The position numbers and the translations under genes were made by a program. The notes beneath the pieces are model-generated. The model did no database searches, was not told the origin of the DNA, and saw only the letters and a program-made list of their open reading frames with translations. From assembly GCA_002315715.1 (NCBI GenBank), contig DCHY01000012.1, forward strand, positions 8,684 to 28,890: 20,207 bases of DNA, written 5' to 3'. Position 1 is the stretch's first letter, and every line of letters starts with the position of its first letter. Source of the stretch: Clostridiales bacterium UBA1740. GTDB taxonomy: Bacteria > Bacillota > Clostridia > Oscillospirales > CAG-272. Of the stretch, positions 1 to 6,529 are shown piece by piece.

Positions 1-125
1 AGTTCGCAGGTTCTTCCTCCGTTCCCGCGCACGTTGAGATGATGGGCCTTATCGGTATGGGCAACAACCCGATGGTTGGCGCTACCGTAGCGGTAGCCGT
101 TGCCGTCGAAGAAGCTATGAAATAA
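1..125 (+). CDS. GGGtGRT-family protein, C-terminal fragment (5' end outside window)
   Basis: The frame starting at base 3 is open from the left edge to TAA at 123-125 and gives about 40 residues, including GSSSVPAHVEMMGLIGMGNN and an Ala/Val-rich end closing EEAMK. From memory this matches the C-terminus of the 'GGGtGRT' proteins, roughly 330-residue conserved proteins of anaerobic bacteria with no firmly assigned function. The Gly/Met-rich stretch followed by alternating small hydrophobic residues is typical of that family. Only the tail is present, so neither the start nor the name-giving GGGTGRT motif can be checked. A rho-independent terminator follows 15 bases later, so this is the last gene of its transcript. 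Confidence 0.6.
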   Translation, partial: FAGSSSVPAHVEMMGLIGMGNNPMVGATVAVAVAVEEAMK

Positions 126-139
126 TCGAAACGGCTATG

Positions 140-174
140 AAAAAGCAGGGCGGAAGTCCTGCTTTTCCTTTTAT
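140..174 (+). terminator. Rho-independent terminator after the GGGtGRT-type gene
   Basis: A perfect 9-bp stem (AAAAGCAGG at 141-149 with CCTGCTTTT at 158-166) encloses an 8-base loop and runs into a T-rich tail. It lies 15 bases after the stop codon of the upstream gene. Confidence 0.8.
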
Positions 175-245
175 AAAAAATAATAAAATGACAAAATTCG
201 CCCATACTATTTCTATCGGGCTTGCCCGATGGAAAGACAGGGTTT

Positions 246-875
246 ATGAAAAAATATATCGCTATACTGTTTGCCGTTTGTCTATCTTGCTTTTCTTGGA
301 TACCCGCCGCGGCGGAAGCAAATACAGAAGCGGCAGGCAGCGTGATAGAGCACACGGTCGTCAAGGGAGATACCATGTGGAAACTTGCCGTCGCGCATGA
401 AGTCGGGCTTTCCGAAATCATCGCCGCCAATCCGCAGATTGAAAATCCGCACTGGATTTATCCCGGCGACGTTTTGACCGTTCCCCTAAATGACACCGCC
501 GTTTTGGACTACGAAAGGGAAGTCGTGCGGCTTGTAAACGAAGAGCGTGCCTTTCGCGGACTTTCCGCCTTAACGCATAACTGGCAATTGTCGCGTGTGG
601 CACGGTATAAGTCGCAAGACATGCACGATAAACGGTATTTTGCGCATGAAAGTCCCACCTACGGTTCGCCTTTCAATATGATAAAAAACTTCGGTATTTC
701 GTATAGGACTGCCGGAGAAAATATCGCAAAGGGGTATACAACCCCGCAGGCGGTCGTAGAAGGATGGATGAATTCCGATGGACACAGGGCAAACATTCTA
801 AATTCCTCTTATCGGGAAATAGGAGTCGGATTCGTCAAGGACGGCTATTACTGGACGCAGGAATTTATCGGGTAA
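246..875 (+). CDS. Secreted LysM-CAP (SCP/PR1, YkwD/SafA-like) protein
   Basis: A 209-residue exported protein. Residues 1-25 form a signal peptide (KK, hydrophobic core, AAAEA cleavage region). Residues about 35-80 are one LysM module (HTVVKGDTMWKLA ... NPHWIYPGDVLTVP), which binds peptidoglycan glycan strands. Residues about 88-209 are a CAP domain with the usual conserved residues: His134 (FAHES), Glu158 (GENI), His180 (DGHRANI) and Glu191 (YREIGVG). Proteins of this layout are common in spore-forming Firmicutes (YkwD, SafA-like), and some act at the spore coat or cell wall; the molecular role is not settled. I chose ATG at 246 over the in-frame TTG at 222, because the longer form would put charged residues before the signal peptide. 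A GGAAAG box lies upstream. The gene stands alone between two terminators. Confidence 0.88.
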   Translation: MKKYIAILFAVCLSCFSWIPAAAEANTEAAGSVIEHTVVKGDTMWKLAVAHEVGLSEIIAANPQIENPHWIYPGDVLTVPLNDTAVLDYEREVVRLVNEERAFRGLSALTHNWQLSRVARYKSQDMHDKRYFAHESPTYGSPFNMIKNFGISYRTAGENIAKGYTTPQAVVEGWMNSDGHRANILNSSYREIGVGFVKDGYYWTQEFIG

Positions 876-881
876 ATAAAA

Positions 882-913
882 AAAGAAGACTGTCGGAAAT
901 GGCAGTCTTTTTG
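882..913 (+). terminator. Rho-independent terminator after the LysM-CAP gene
   Basis: AAGACTG (886-892) pairs with CAGTCTT (903-909) around a 10-base loop. A-tracts and T-tracts flank the stem. It lies 10 bases after the stop codon and just before the tRNA promoter. Confidence 0.8.
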
Positions 914-915
914 AC

Positions 916-944
916 TTGAAAAAGAAAGGGCGTTATGGTATAAT
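916..944 (+). promoter_or_regulatory. Sigma-A type promoter for tRNA-Arg
   Basis: TTGAAA (-35, 916-921), a 17-bp spacer, and a perfect TATAAT (-10, 939-944) preceded by TGG as an extended -10. Transcription would begin about 950-952, just before the mature tRNA 5' end at 953. This implies almost no 5' leader. Confidence 0.8.
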
Positions 945-952
945 AGTCTCAC

Positions 953-1029
953 GTCCCCGTGGCCCAGCAGGATAAGGCATTCGCCTCCTAAGCGAAAGAT
1001 CGGCGGTTCGAATCCGCCCGGGAACGCCA
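953..1029 (+). tRNA. tRNA-Arg (anticodon CCT), CCA encoded
   Basis: The cloverleaf can be drawn in full. Acceptor stem 953-959 pairs with 1019-1025; D arm 962-978 has a 3-bp stem; anticodon stem 980-984/992-996 carries the 7-base loop CTCCTAA with anticodon CCT at 987-989; T arm 1002-1018 has the loop TTCGAAT. The discriminator is G1026 and the genome encodes CCA at 1027-1029. The anticodon reads AGG, arginine. The third acceptor pair is a C-A mismatch (955 with 1023), which is unusual but tolerable. It has its own promoter upstream and a hairpin terminator downstream. Confidence 0.93.
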
Positions 1030-1035
1030 TCCATG

Positions 1036-1068
1036 CGCTCTTTTGTCGGATGACAAAGGAGCGTTTTT
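1036..1068 (+). terminator. Terminator of the tRNA-Arg transcript
   Basis: CGCTCTTTTGTC (1036-1047) pairs with GACAAAGGAGCG (1052-1063) with a single G-T wobble and a 4-base loop, followed by TTTTT. It starts 6 bases after the CCA. Confidence 0.85.
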
Positions 1069-1129
1069 GAATTTTGAAAAACAGACAAAAGAAAGCAAGA
1101 CTTGTCGAGACGGCGAGGCTTTTGTTTGG

Positions 1130-1135
1130 TACAAT
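1130..1135 (+). promoter_or_regulatory. Probable -10 box of the AraC-type gene
   Basis: TACAAT preceded by TGG forms an extended -10 element 29 bases before the start codon. No good -35 sits at 16-18 bp; TTGTCG at 1102-1107 is 22 bp away. The promoter may be weak or activator-dependent, which would fit a regulator controlling itself, but that is inference. Confidence 0.45.
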
Positions 1136-1163
1136 GTGATTACAGTGAAAAGGAGGTGAGGAC

Positions 1164-2018
1164 ATGGAATGGATGAAGGCAATAGGTGATTCCATCCAAT
1201 ACGTTGAAGCACATATTCTGGATGATATCTCCATCGAAGATATTTCCGCAAGAGTATTTGTATCACCTTATTACTTTCAAAAGGGATTTTCGATGATGTG
1301 CGGATTTACCATATCCGAATATATTCGAAATCGTCGCTTGACACTTGCCGGCCGTGAAATTGCGACAAACGACGAAAGCATTATCGACATTGCCTTAAAA
1401 TACGGATATGATTCTCCGGACAGTTTTACAAAAGCATTCACCCGTTTCCACGGTTCAACGCCAATCGCTGTACGAAAAAACGGTGCTACCGTAAAATCGT
1501 TTGCGCCGTTGAAAATCAAAATCACATTAGAGGGAGGTAATCTGATGGATTACAAAATCGAGTCCAAAGAAGCGTTTACCGTGCTTGCAAACGCAAAAAC
1601 ATTTTCTTATGAGGAGGCAAAGACTGTCATTCCCCGATTTTGGCAGGAGCACTATGCTGACGGAAAAGGGCAGTACGTCGGCGGTGAATTCGGCATCAAT
1701 ATCGATGAAACAATGGGCAATAATTACTTTGAGTATCTGATTGCCGATACATACCGCGGCGGAGATGTCCCGGAAGGTTTCGTACTGAAGACCATTCCGG
1801 CGTTTGATTGGGCGGTATTTCCTTGTAGAGGCGCCATGCCGGAAGCACTTCAAAAGGTTAATACCGAAATTTTTACGGAATGGTTGCCGGGGGAAAAAGA
1901 ATACGGATTTGCCGCAGGTTATTGCGTAGAAATGTATGACGATCCGAAAAAATATCCGAAAGGCACATCGGACGAAAACTATTACTGTGAGATTTGGGTT
2001 CCCGTGAAAAAGAAATAA
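1164..2018 (+). CDS. AraC-family regulator with C-terminal GyrI-like effector-binding domain
   Basis: 284 residues. Residues about 5-105 are an AraC/XylS double helix-turn-helix (DDISIEDISARVFVSPYYFQ, then IIDIALKYGYDSPDSFTKAF), the DNA-binding half. From about residue 128 to the end is a GyrI-like/AraE small-molecule-binding domain (for example DENYYCEIWVPVKKK at the C-terminus), which in relatives such as Rob and BmrR-type regulators senses hydrophobic or cationic compounds. The N-terminal DNA-binding, C-terminal sensor order is common in Clostridia. The start is set by AAGGAGGTGAGG just upstream. A second consensus ribosome site, AGGGAGG at 1531-1537, lies 7 bases before in-frame ATG 1545, exactly at the domain boundary, so the sensor domain may also be made alone. 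No transporter or target gene is adjacent, so the regulon and ligand are unknown. Confidence 0.88.
   Translation: MEWMKAIGDSIQYVEAHILDDISIEDISARVFVSPYYFQKGFSMMCGFTISEYIRNRRLTLAGREIATNDESIIDIALKYGYDSPDSFTKAFTRFHGSTPIAVRKNGATVKSFAPLKIKITLEGGNLMDYKIESKEAFTVLANAKTFSYEEAKTVIPRFWQEHYADGKGQYVGGEFGINIDETMGNNYFEYLIADTYRGGDVPEGFVLKTIPAFDWAVFPCRGAMPEALQKVNTEIFTEWLPGEKEYGFAAGYCVEMYDDPKKYPKGTSDENYYCEIWVPVKKK
1531..1547 (+). promoter_or_regulatory. Internal ribosome-binding site and start for the effector domain
   Basis: AGGGAGG followed by 7 bases and an in-frame ATG (1545-1547, codon 128 of the AraC-type gene). It would yield a free GyrI-like domain of 157 residues ending at 2018. The ATG coincides with the boundary between the helix-turn-helix and effector domains (LEGGN-L-MDYKIE). 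Confidence 0.55.
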
Positions 2019-2060
2019 ACCTGTCTTTTGGTAAATAGTTTGATAAAACACTTTCATACA

Positions 2061-2090
2061 AAAAAGCACTTGCTTTGGCAAGTGCTTTTT
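2061..2090. terminator. Bidirectional terminator between the AraC-type gene and the aro operon
   Basis: A perfect 13-bp hairpin (AAAAAGCACTTGC at 2061-2073 with its complement at 2078-2090) with a TTTG loop. It has A and T runs on both sides, so it can end the rightward AraC-type transcript and the leftward aro transcript. Confidence 0.88.
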
Positions 2091-2130
2091 ACTGTTTTCG
2101 GGGCTCGGCTTGCGCGGAAGAAAACTTAAA

Positions 2131-2250
2131 GTGCCGAGACCTTTTCAGCAATTTCTTTGTCGGCAATTGCTTTTTCTTCGCGGCTTTTTACGATATCGGA
2201 TATTCTTCTTTCACTTCTTTCGGAATCGGAAGTTTGCGGTCAAAAATCAT
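2131..2250 (-). pseudogene. Possible remnant of a class I DAHP synthase (aroF/aroG type) N-terminus
   Basis: The TGA of aroQ is followed after 2 bases by an ATG (2250-2248) opening a 20-codon frame: MIFDRKLPIPKEVKEEYPIS, then TAA at 2190-2188. In another frame the same stretch continues as SDIVKSREEKAIADKEIAEK and ends at TAA (2133-2131). From memory, class I DAHP synthases of Clostridia begin with a segment like 'F-RKLPTP-EIK--YPLS', so the first frame looks like the start of that enzyme. The reading breaks at codon 20, and nothing like the catalytic GPCSADNE motif follows before the terminator. DAHP synthase is the only step to chorismate missing from this operon, which makes a decayed copy plausible. 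It has no clear ribosome site. It could also be a short unrelated tail; similarity is recalled, not searched. Confidence 0.4.
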
Positions 2251-2252
2251 GT

Positions 2253-2693
2253 TCATTTTTCGTTTTTCAGGTAGGGGAGAAGACCCTCTGTTGCTTCCTT
2301 ATAACTTTCAAAGCCTTTGCCCATGGCACACAGTTTGCAAACGTCACGGACGAAAGAGATTTTTCGGTAGTCTTCACGCCTATTGATGTCCGTCAAGTGT
2401 ACTTCTGCCGCGGGAATGGCGACGGCGCGCAGTGCGTCGGCAATGGCAATACTCGTGTGAGTATAGGCGGCAGGGTTAATGACGATACCGTCGAATTTTT
2501 GATAAGCGGACAGAATGGCGTCGACGATATCACCTTCGTGGTTGGATTGGAAAAAGGCAGGCTCGATGCCGTTTTGACGGCAGACATCTTCGATAAAGGA
2601 AAGAAGTGCCGGGTAATCCGCTTTGCCGTATAATTCCGGCTCGCGTATGCCGAGCATATTCAAAGACGGTCCGTTGATGAAGAGAATTTTCAT
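2253..2693 (-). CDS. aroQ: 3-dehydroquinate dehydratase, type II
   Basis: 146 residues, the usual length for the type II enzyme that removes water from 3-dehydroquinate to give 3-dehydroshikimate (third step of the shikimate pathway, cytoplasmic dodecamer in relatives). Visible landmarks: INGPSLNMLG near the N-terminus, then Arg17 and catalytic Tyr22 (REPELYG) on the flexible loop, QSNHEGDIVDAI (49-60), INPAAYTHTSIAIADAL (72-88), and EVHLTDINRRE (97-107) containing the active-site His99. The start at 2693 begins MKILFINGPS and forms an ATGA overlap with the stop of the aroE-aroK gene. A longer reading from 2750 only extends into that gene. It is the last intact gene of the operon. Some type II enzymes read S-N-I-H-x-R-E where this one has T-D-I-N-R-R-E, a minor deviation. 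Confidence 0.95.
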   Translation of the reverse strand: MKILFINGPSLNMLGIREPELYGKADYPALLSFIEDVCRQNGIEPAFFQSNHEGDIVDAILSAYQKFDGIVINPAAYTHTSIAIADALRAVAIPAAEVHLTDINRREDYRKISFVRDVCKLCAMGKGFESYKEATEGLLPYLKNEK

Positions 2694-3931
2694 AGAGATA
2701 ATTCCTTTATGATGCGGTTCATGGCAGATGCAATGCCGTCGTTTTGACAAATGAAATCCGCGTATTTATGATAGAGAGGAGCACGCTTTTCGTATAGCGT
2801 TTGTAGGGATTCCGATTGACTGATAGGACGCCCGTCGGTGGGACAGTCCTGCCAATCTCGCGTCAGAAAGACAACCTTGCCGTTTGCCTTGAGTGCCTCC
2901 ATTTCTTCGTCGTGAAGAACGGCGCCGCCGCCCGTCGCGATAACGCTTCCCATTTCCATCGAGAGCGAGCGCAAAACGGAGGCTTCCGCTATGCGGAAGG
3001 CTTTTTCTCCTTCGGTTTGAATCATAGCTTCGGGCGTTTTTCGATAAGCGGCCAATACCGCTTCGTCGGCGTCGAGAAAGGGACGACCCGTCGCTTTGGC
3101 AAGTGCTTTGCCGACGGTTGTTTTTCCGCAACCCGGCATACCGATCAAAACGATATTTTGAAGGGCGTTTTCTGCGATTTGAATGACGGGCTGTATTTCC
3201 GAGTCGGGAAGGGGGACACCCGTAAAGAACGTGACAGCCTCTTTGGCTTGTGCCACCAACATGGATAGGCCGTTTGCCGTTTGAATGCCGCGCTTTTCGG
3301 CTTCACGAAGCAGTAGCGTTTTTTGAGGACGGTATATGAGGTCGGCGACAAACATAAGCGAAGGAAAGTCCGAAAGGGAAAGGGGAGGTTTTTCAAAAGC
3401 GTTTGGATACATTCCGACCGGGGTGGCGTTGATGATGATATCGGCGTCTCTGTGACGGGTAATATTTTGGTAATTGTCGTCTCCTTGCCTGGATATTACG
3501 ACGATCTCTTTGGCGCCTTTTTCTCTCAGTACGTACCGCACGGCGCAGGAGGCACCGCCGGAGCCGAGAATCAGCACTTTTTTTCCGAAAACGCAAACGC
3601 CGCTTCGTTCCAAAAGCGTGGAAAAGCCATAGACGTCGCTGTTGTGACCGACGAGTTTTCCGTTTTCTTTTTTGATACAGTTGACAGCGCCGGTGGCTTT
3701 GGCGACCTCGGTCAATTTCGAAAGGTAGGGCAACACGGTTCGTTTGTGGGGAATCGTCACGTTGAGACAGTCAAAATCCCCGTTCTCCAAAAAGTCGAAA
3801 AGACGCCCTTTCGGAACTTCAAACAAGCGGTAGGAATAATCGGCAAAAGCGTGATGAATCAAAGGGGAAATACTGTGTTTTAAGGTTTCGCCGAGCAGTC
3901 CGACGCGGAGATTTTCGTAACCTTCAATCAT
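2690..3931 (-). CDS. aroE-aroK: Fused shikimate dehydrogenase - shikimate kinase
   Basis: 413 residues carrying two consecutive pathway enzymes. Residues about 1-255 are shikimate dehydrogenase (3-dehydroshikimate + NADPH to shikimate): KHSISP with the substrate-binding serines 20 and 22, NVTIPHK with catalytic Lys63, GHNSD with Asp99 (Ser replaces the usual Thr), the nucleotide-binding GSGGA at 123-127, NATPVGM and a C-terminal Gln228. Residues about 259-413 are shikimate kinase: P-loop GMPGCGKTT (264-272), LDADE (286-290), FRIAE with Arg313, TGGGAV (333-338), lid region DGRPI, and KRAPLY with Arg383. All expected catalytic residues are present in both halves, so both should be active. ATG at 3931 overlaps the chorismate mutase stop as ATGA and has a GAGGAAA box upstream. 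A linker of only a few residues joins the domains. Fusion of these two is uncommon in bacteria but chemically sensible because shikimate passes directly between them. Confidence 0.95.
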   Translation of the reverse strand: MIEGYENLRVGLLGETLKHSISPLIHHAFADYSYRLFEVPKGRLFDFLENGDFDCLNVTIPHKRTVLPYLSKLTEVAKATGAVNCIKKENGKLVGHNSDVYGFSTLLERSGVCVFGKKVLILGSGGASCAVRYVLREKGAKEIVVISRQGDDNYQNITRHRDADIIINATPVGMYPNAFEKPPLSLSDFPSLMFVADLIYRPQKTLLLREAEKRGIQTANGLSMLVAQAKEAVTFFTGVPLPDSEIQPVIQIAENALQNIVLIGMPGCGKTTVGKALAKATGRPFLDADEAVLAAYRKTPEAMIQTEGEKAFRIAEASVLRSLSMEMGSVIATGGGAVLHDEEMEALKANGKVVFLTRDWQDCPTDGRPISQSESLQTLYEKRAPLYHKYADFICQNDGIASAMNRIIKELSL

Positions 3932-4194
3932 GCTTTTTCCTCTTGCAAAGATTTTGATACGGTTAATACGGTTTGATATACCTCGCATACTTCTTCGGAA
4001 AAGGCACCGCCGTTTTCTCGAACGGAGGCGAGAACCGACGCTTCGCGCGCGGCATCGAAAACGGGAATACCGTTTTCTTTTTTGTAGGCGCCGATATCGT
4101 TGGCAACGGCAAAGCGCTTGGCAAGCAGTTTGGCAATTTTGATATCCAGCGCATTTATATTTTGGCGATATTTCGCCATGACGTCTTTTTTCAT
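3928..4194 (-). CDS. Chorismate mutase, AroQ-class (monofunctional)
   Basis: 88 residues, all-helical AroQ-type chorismate mutase that converts chorismate to prephenate, the branch to phenylalanine and tyrosine. Active-site residues expected for the class can be picked out: Arg10 (KYRQ), Arg27 (AKRF), Lys38 or Lys39 (YKKENG), Arg50 (DAAREASVL), Glu51 and Gln84 (SKSLQ). The segment GIPVFDAARE matches the family's turn between helix 1 and helix 2. No prephenate dehydratase or regulatory ACT domain is attached. The ATG at 4194 overlaps the aroC stop as ATGA and its own stop overlaps the next start in the same way. Met6 is a less likely alternative start. Confidence 0.92.
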   Translation of the reverse strand: MKKDVMAKYRQNINALDIKIAKLLAKRFAVANDIGAYKKENGIPVFDAAREASVLASVRENGGAFSEEVCEVYQTVLTVSKSLQEEKA

Positions 4195-5279
4195 TGCGGA
4201 TTTTCCTCCAAAAGAAGATCGACCAGTGCCACGGCAACGGCGGCTTCCGTAACCGGGACGGCGCGCGGAACGATGGAAGGGTCGTGTCTGCCTTGCATCT
4301 TCAGCGTGACGTTTTGCATCCCGAAAAGCGAAACGGTTTGCTGCTCTTTGCCGATGGAGGGCGTCGGTTTGACAGCGGCACGGAAAATGATAGGGGCACC
4401 GCTCGTCATCCCCCCGAGAATGCCGCCTGCCCGATTGCCGAGAATGGCAATACGGCTGCCGTCGGTGACGAAGGGGTCGTTATTTTCACTTCCAAAGAGG
4501 GAAGCCGCGGAAAACCCGTTGCCGAATTCGACGCCTTTAACGCCGGGAATGGCAAAGAGTGCCGAGGAAAGAACGGCTTCCACTCCGAAAAAGAGGTGCT
4601 CGCCGACGCCGACGGGCATGCCGAGCACGGCGCCTTCAATGATGCCGCCGACGGAATCTTCTTCCTCTTTGGCATGGCGAATTTCGGCTTTCATCTTTTC
4701 GCCGGCTTCCGCGCTGAGCGTCGGAAAGGCGGCATTCTTTAAGATATCGCGCTCTCTTGTCGATACGCTATCAAGAGAAAAGGGGGTGTCAAAAACGCCG
4801 TGAATGGCGGCAATATGCGAAAAAACGGAAATACCGCGCGACGCTAAGTACTGCAGGCAAATTCCGCCCGCCAGGCAATAGATGGCGGTCAAACGCCCCG
4901 AAAAATGTCCGCCGCCGCGCAAATCCACGTTTTTTCCGTATTTCATAACGGCAGCGTAGTCGGCGTGGGAGGGTCGCGGCGTATCGTTGATATTTTGGTA
5001 AGCGGAAGAATCGGCGTTTTCGTTTTGGATGACGGCGACGATGTCTTCGCCGTTCGTGATATTACCCGTAAAGCCGGAGGAGAAAATCGGAACGTCTTTT
5101 TCTTTACGCGATGTGGATACGTCGCCGCTTCCGGGTGCACGGCGCTGTAAAAAGGCGTAAAGCGCGTCGAAATCCACCGTAAAGCCGGCAGGAAAGCCGG
5201 ATAGGCGCATGGAAAGAACGTCACCGTGCGAAGTGCCGTCAAGTGTCAGTTTCAAATGCTTTCCGAAAGGAGTTGACAT
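4191..5279 (-). CDS. aroC: Chorismate synthase
   Basis: 362 residues, normal length. It performs the last common step, removing phosphate from EPSP to give chorismate with reduced FMN as cofactor. Signature stretches are present: GTSHGD near the N-terminus, RPSHADY, RGGGHFSGRLTA, GNRAGGILGGMTSGAPI, KPTPSI and GRHDPSIVPRAVPV. The start is ATG at 5279 (MSTPFGKHLKLTLDGTSHGD), supported by a GGAG box 8 bases upstream; the longer frame from 5348 has no such support. It overlaps the end of aroA by 28 bases. Confidence 0.96.
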   Translation of the reverse strand: MSTPFGKHLKLTLDGTSHGDVLSMRLSGFPAGFTVDFDALYAFLQRRAPGSGDVSTSRKEKDVPIFSSGFTGNITNGEDIVAVIQNENADSSAYQNINDTPRPSHADYAAVMKYGKNVDLRGGGHFSGRLTAIYCLAGGICLQYLASRGISVFSHIAAIHGVFDTPFSLDSVSTRERDILKNAAFPTLSAEAGEKMKAEIRHAKEEEDSVGGIIEGAVLGMPVGVGEHLFFGVEAVLSSALFAIPGVKGVEFGNGFSAASLFGSENNDPFVTDGSRIAILGNRAGGILGGMTSGAPIIFRAAVKPTPSIGKEQQTVSLFGMQNVTLKMQGRHDPSIVPRAVPVTEAAVAVALVDLLLEENPQ

Positions 5280-6529
5280 GCTGTTTTCTCCGATATGAGT
5301 AGTTTTTGATAGTCGGAAAAGAAGTCGGGATAAGATTTCTTTATACATTCGCCGTGGCGAATAAGGACGGGACCGTCGGCTCTCGTTGCCGCGACGGCGG
5401 CGCTCATGGCGATACGGTGATCCGAAAAGGAATCGATATCCCCCCCGTGAATTTGACCGCCGAAAACGGTAAATACGTCGTTTTCATATGCGGTTTTAAT
5501 GCCGAGCGCCGACAACATGGCGCCAACCGACAACAAGCGGTCGCTTTCTTTATAGCGCAAGCGGTCGACACCGTAAAATCTTGACTGTCCTTCGGCGCAG
5601 GCGGCAAGAACCGAAAGCGGAACGAACAGGTCGGGTGTATCTTTGATATCCATATCAAAGGGGCAAAGGTTTGTGCCGTATACGGTTACGGCGTCCTCGT
5701 TTCTTGTGATATGCGCACCGCAGGTTTTTAGAACCTTGAGGATGGCGGCATCGCCTTGAAGGGAATTTTGCGCTAAACCTTTGACCGTAATGGGATGGCT
5801 TCCGATAGCGCCTCCCACTAAAAAGAAAGCGGCGGCAGAATAGTCACCCCCCACACGCACATCGCCGGGGGAGTGGATTTTGGCGGCTTTCACGACGTAG
5901 CCCGAGTCGGTTTTTACGATCGAATCGCCAAACGCGTTGCGAACGGTTTGCGTCATATTTACATACGGCGCGCTGACGGATTTTCCCTTGATTTTCAAAG
6001 TAGAATCGGACGGGAGCAAAGACAGAGAAAATAGCATTCCCGAGAGAAATTGAGAGGAAAGCGACGCGTCTATTTCGTAGTCGCCGGGGGTGAGTTTTCC
6101 TTTGACCGTCACTGCGTTATTTTCTTTTGTGATAGAAACGCCAAACGGGGCAAGCGAGACGGCGTAAGGTGCTATCGGACGGTTGATGAGTTCTCCTTCG
6201 GTCAAAAACGAGGCTTCCACGCCGAGCGCCGCTACGATAGGAATAAAGAAGCGCAAGGTCGATGCCGACGCATGGCAGTTGACACAAATCGTCTTCGGGA
6301 GCGAAAAGGTCGGTGTGACGGTGATTTTTTCTTTTTCTATCACGACCTCGGCGCCGAGGGCACGGATGACATCGACGGTTGCGAGAATATCGTCACCGTG
6401 CGTATCGGCATAGAGTACGGTCGGCATATCGGCAAAAGCCGAGAAAATCAAATAGCGGTGCAGTTCCGATTTGGAAGTCGGCGCACTTACAACGCCCGAG
6501 AGTTCGGGCAAAAACAGTTTTACGTTCAT
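5252..6529 (-). CDS. aroA: EPSP synthase (3-phosphoshikimate 1-carboxyvinyltransferase)
   Basis: 425 residues. It condenses shikimate 3-phosphate with phosphoenolpyruvate to EPSP. Motifs in order: SAPTSKSELHR (Lys20, Ser21, Arg25), the PEP-binding loop HASASTLRF with Arg93, SSLSSQFLSGML, GGDYSAAAFFL, DTPDLFVPL, RYKESDRL, SDHRIAMS and KSYPDFF. The site equivalent to Gly96 of the E. coli enzyme is Ala89, and the proline position 101 is Phe94, so this belongs with alanine-bearing, class II-like variants that bind glyphosate poorly; resistance here is inferred. ATG at 6529 makes an ATGA overlap with the aroB stop. The in-frame start at 6550 inside aroB is less likely. Confidence 0.95.
   Translation of the reverse strand: MNVKLFLPELSGVVSAPTSKSELHRYLIFSAFADMPTVLYADTHGDDILATVDVIRALGAEVVIEKEKITVTPTFSLPKTICVNCHASASTLRFFIPIVAALGVEASFLTEGELINRPIAPYAVSLAPFGVSITKENNAVTVKGKLTPGDYEIDASLSSQFLSGMLFSLSLLPSDSTLKIKGKSVSAPYVNMTQTVRNAFGDSIVKTDSGYVVKAAKIHSPGDVRVGGDYSAAAFFLVGGAIGSHPITVKGLAQNSLQGDAAILKVLKTCGAHITRNEDAVTVYGTNLCPFDMDIKDTPDLFVPLSVLAACAEGQSRFYGVDRLRYKESDRLLSVGAMLSALGIKTAYENDVFTVFGGQIHGGDIDSFSDHRIAMSAAVAATRADGPVLIRHGECIKKSYPDFFSDYQKLLISEKTACQLLSESI

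Noticed and set aside
137..400. 87-codon plus-strand ORF before the LysM-CAP gene
   Set aside because: It begins inside the terminator, overlaps the signal peptide in another frame and ends in low-complexity Arg/Gly sequence.
953..1029. tRNA-Arg as attachment site for the decayed element
   Set aside because: The element lies more than 16 kb away and no repeat of the tRNA 3' end was seen next to it.
848..1266. Minus-strand ORFs of 128 and 92 codons covering the tRNA
   Set aside because: They are translated antisense tRNA (GGFEPPIFR and SRADSNRRSFA are the well-known artefacts of tRNA genes) and have no ribosome site.
2104..2138. CTCGGC...GCCGAG inverted repeat in the aroQ downstream region
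   Set aside because: Six-base arms with a 23-base loop and no T-run; the 13-bp hairpin at 2061-2090 is the better terminator.
3973..4803. 276-codon plus-strand ORF
   Set aside because: Antisense to chorismate mutase and aroC, both of which are unambiguous.
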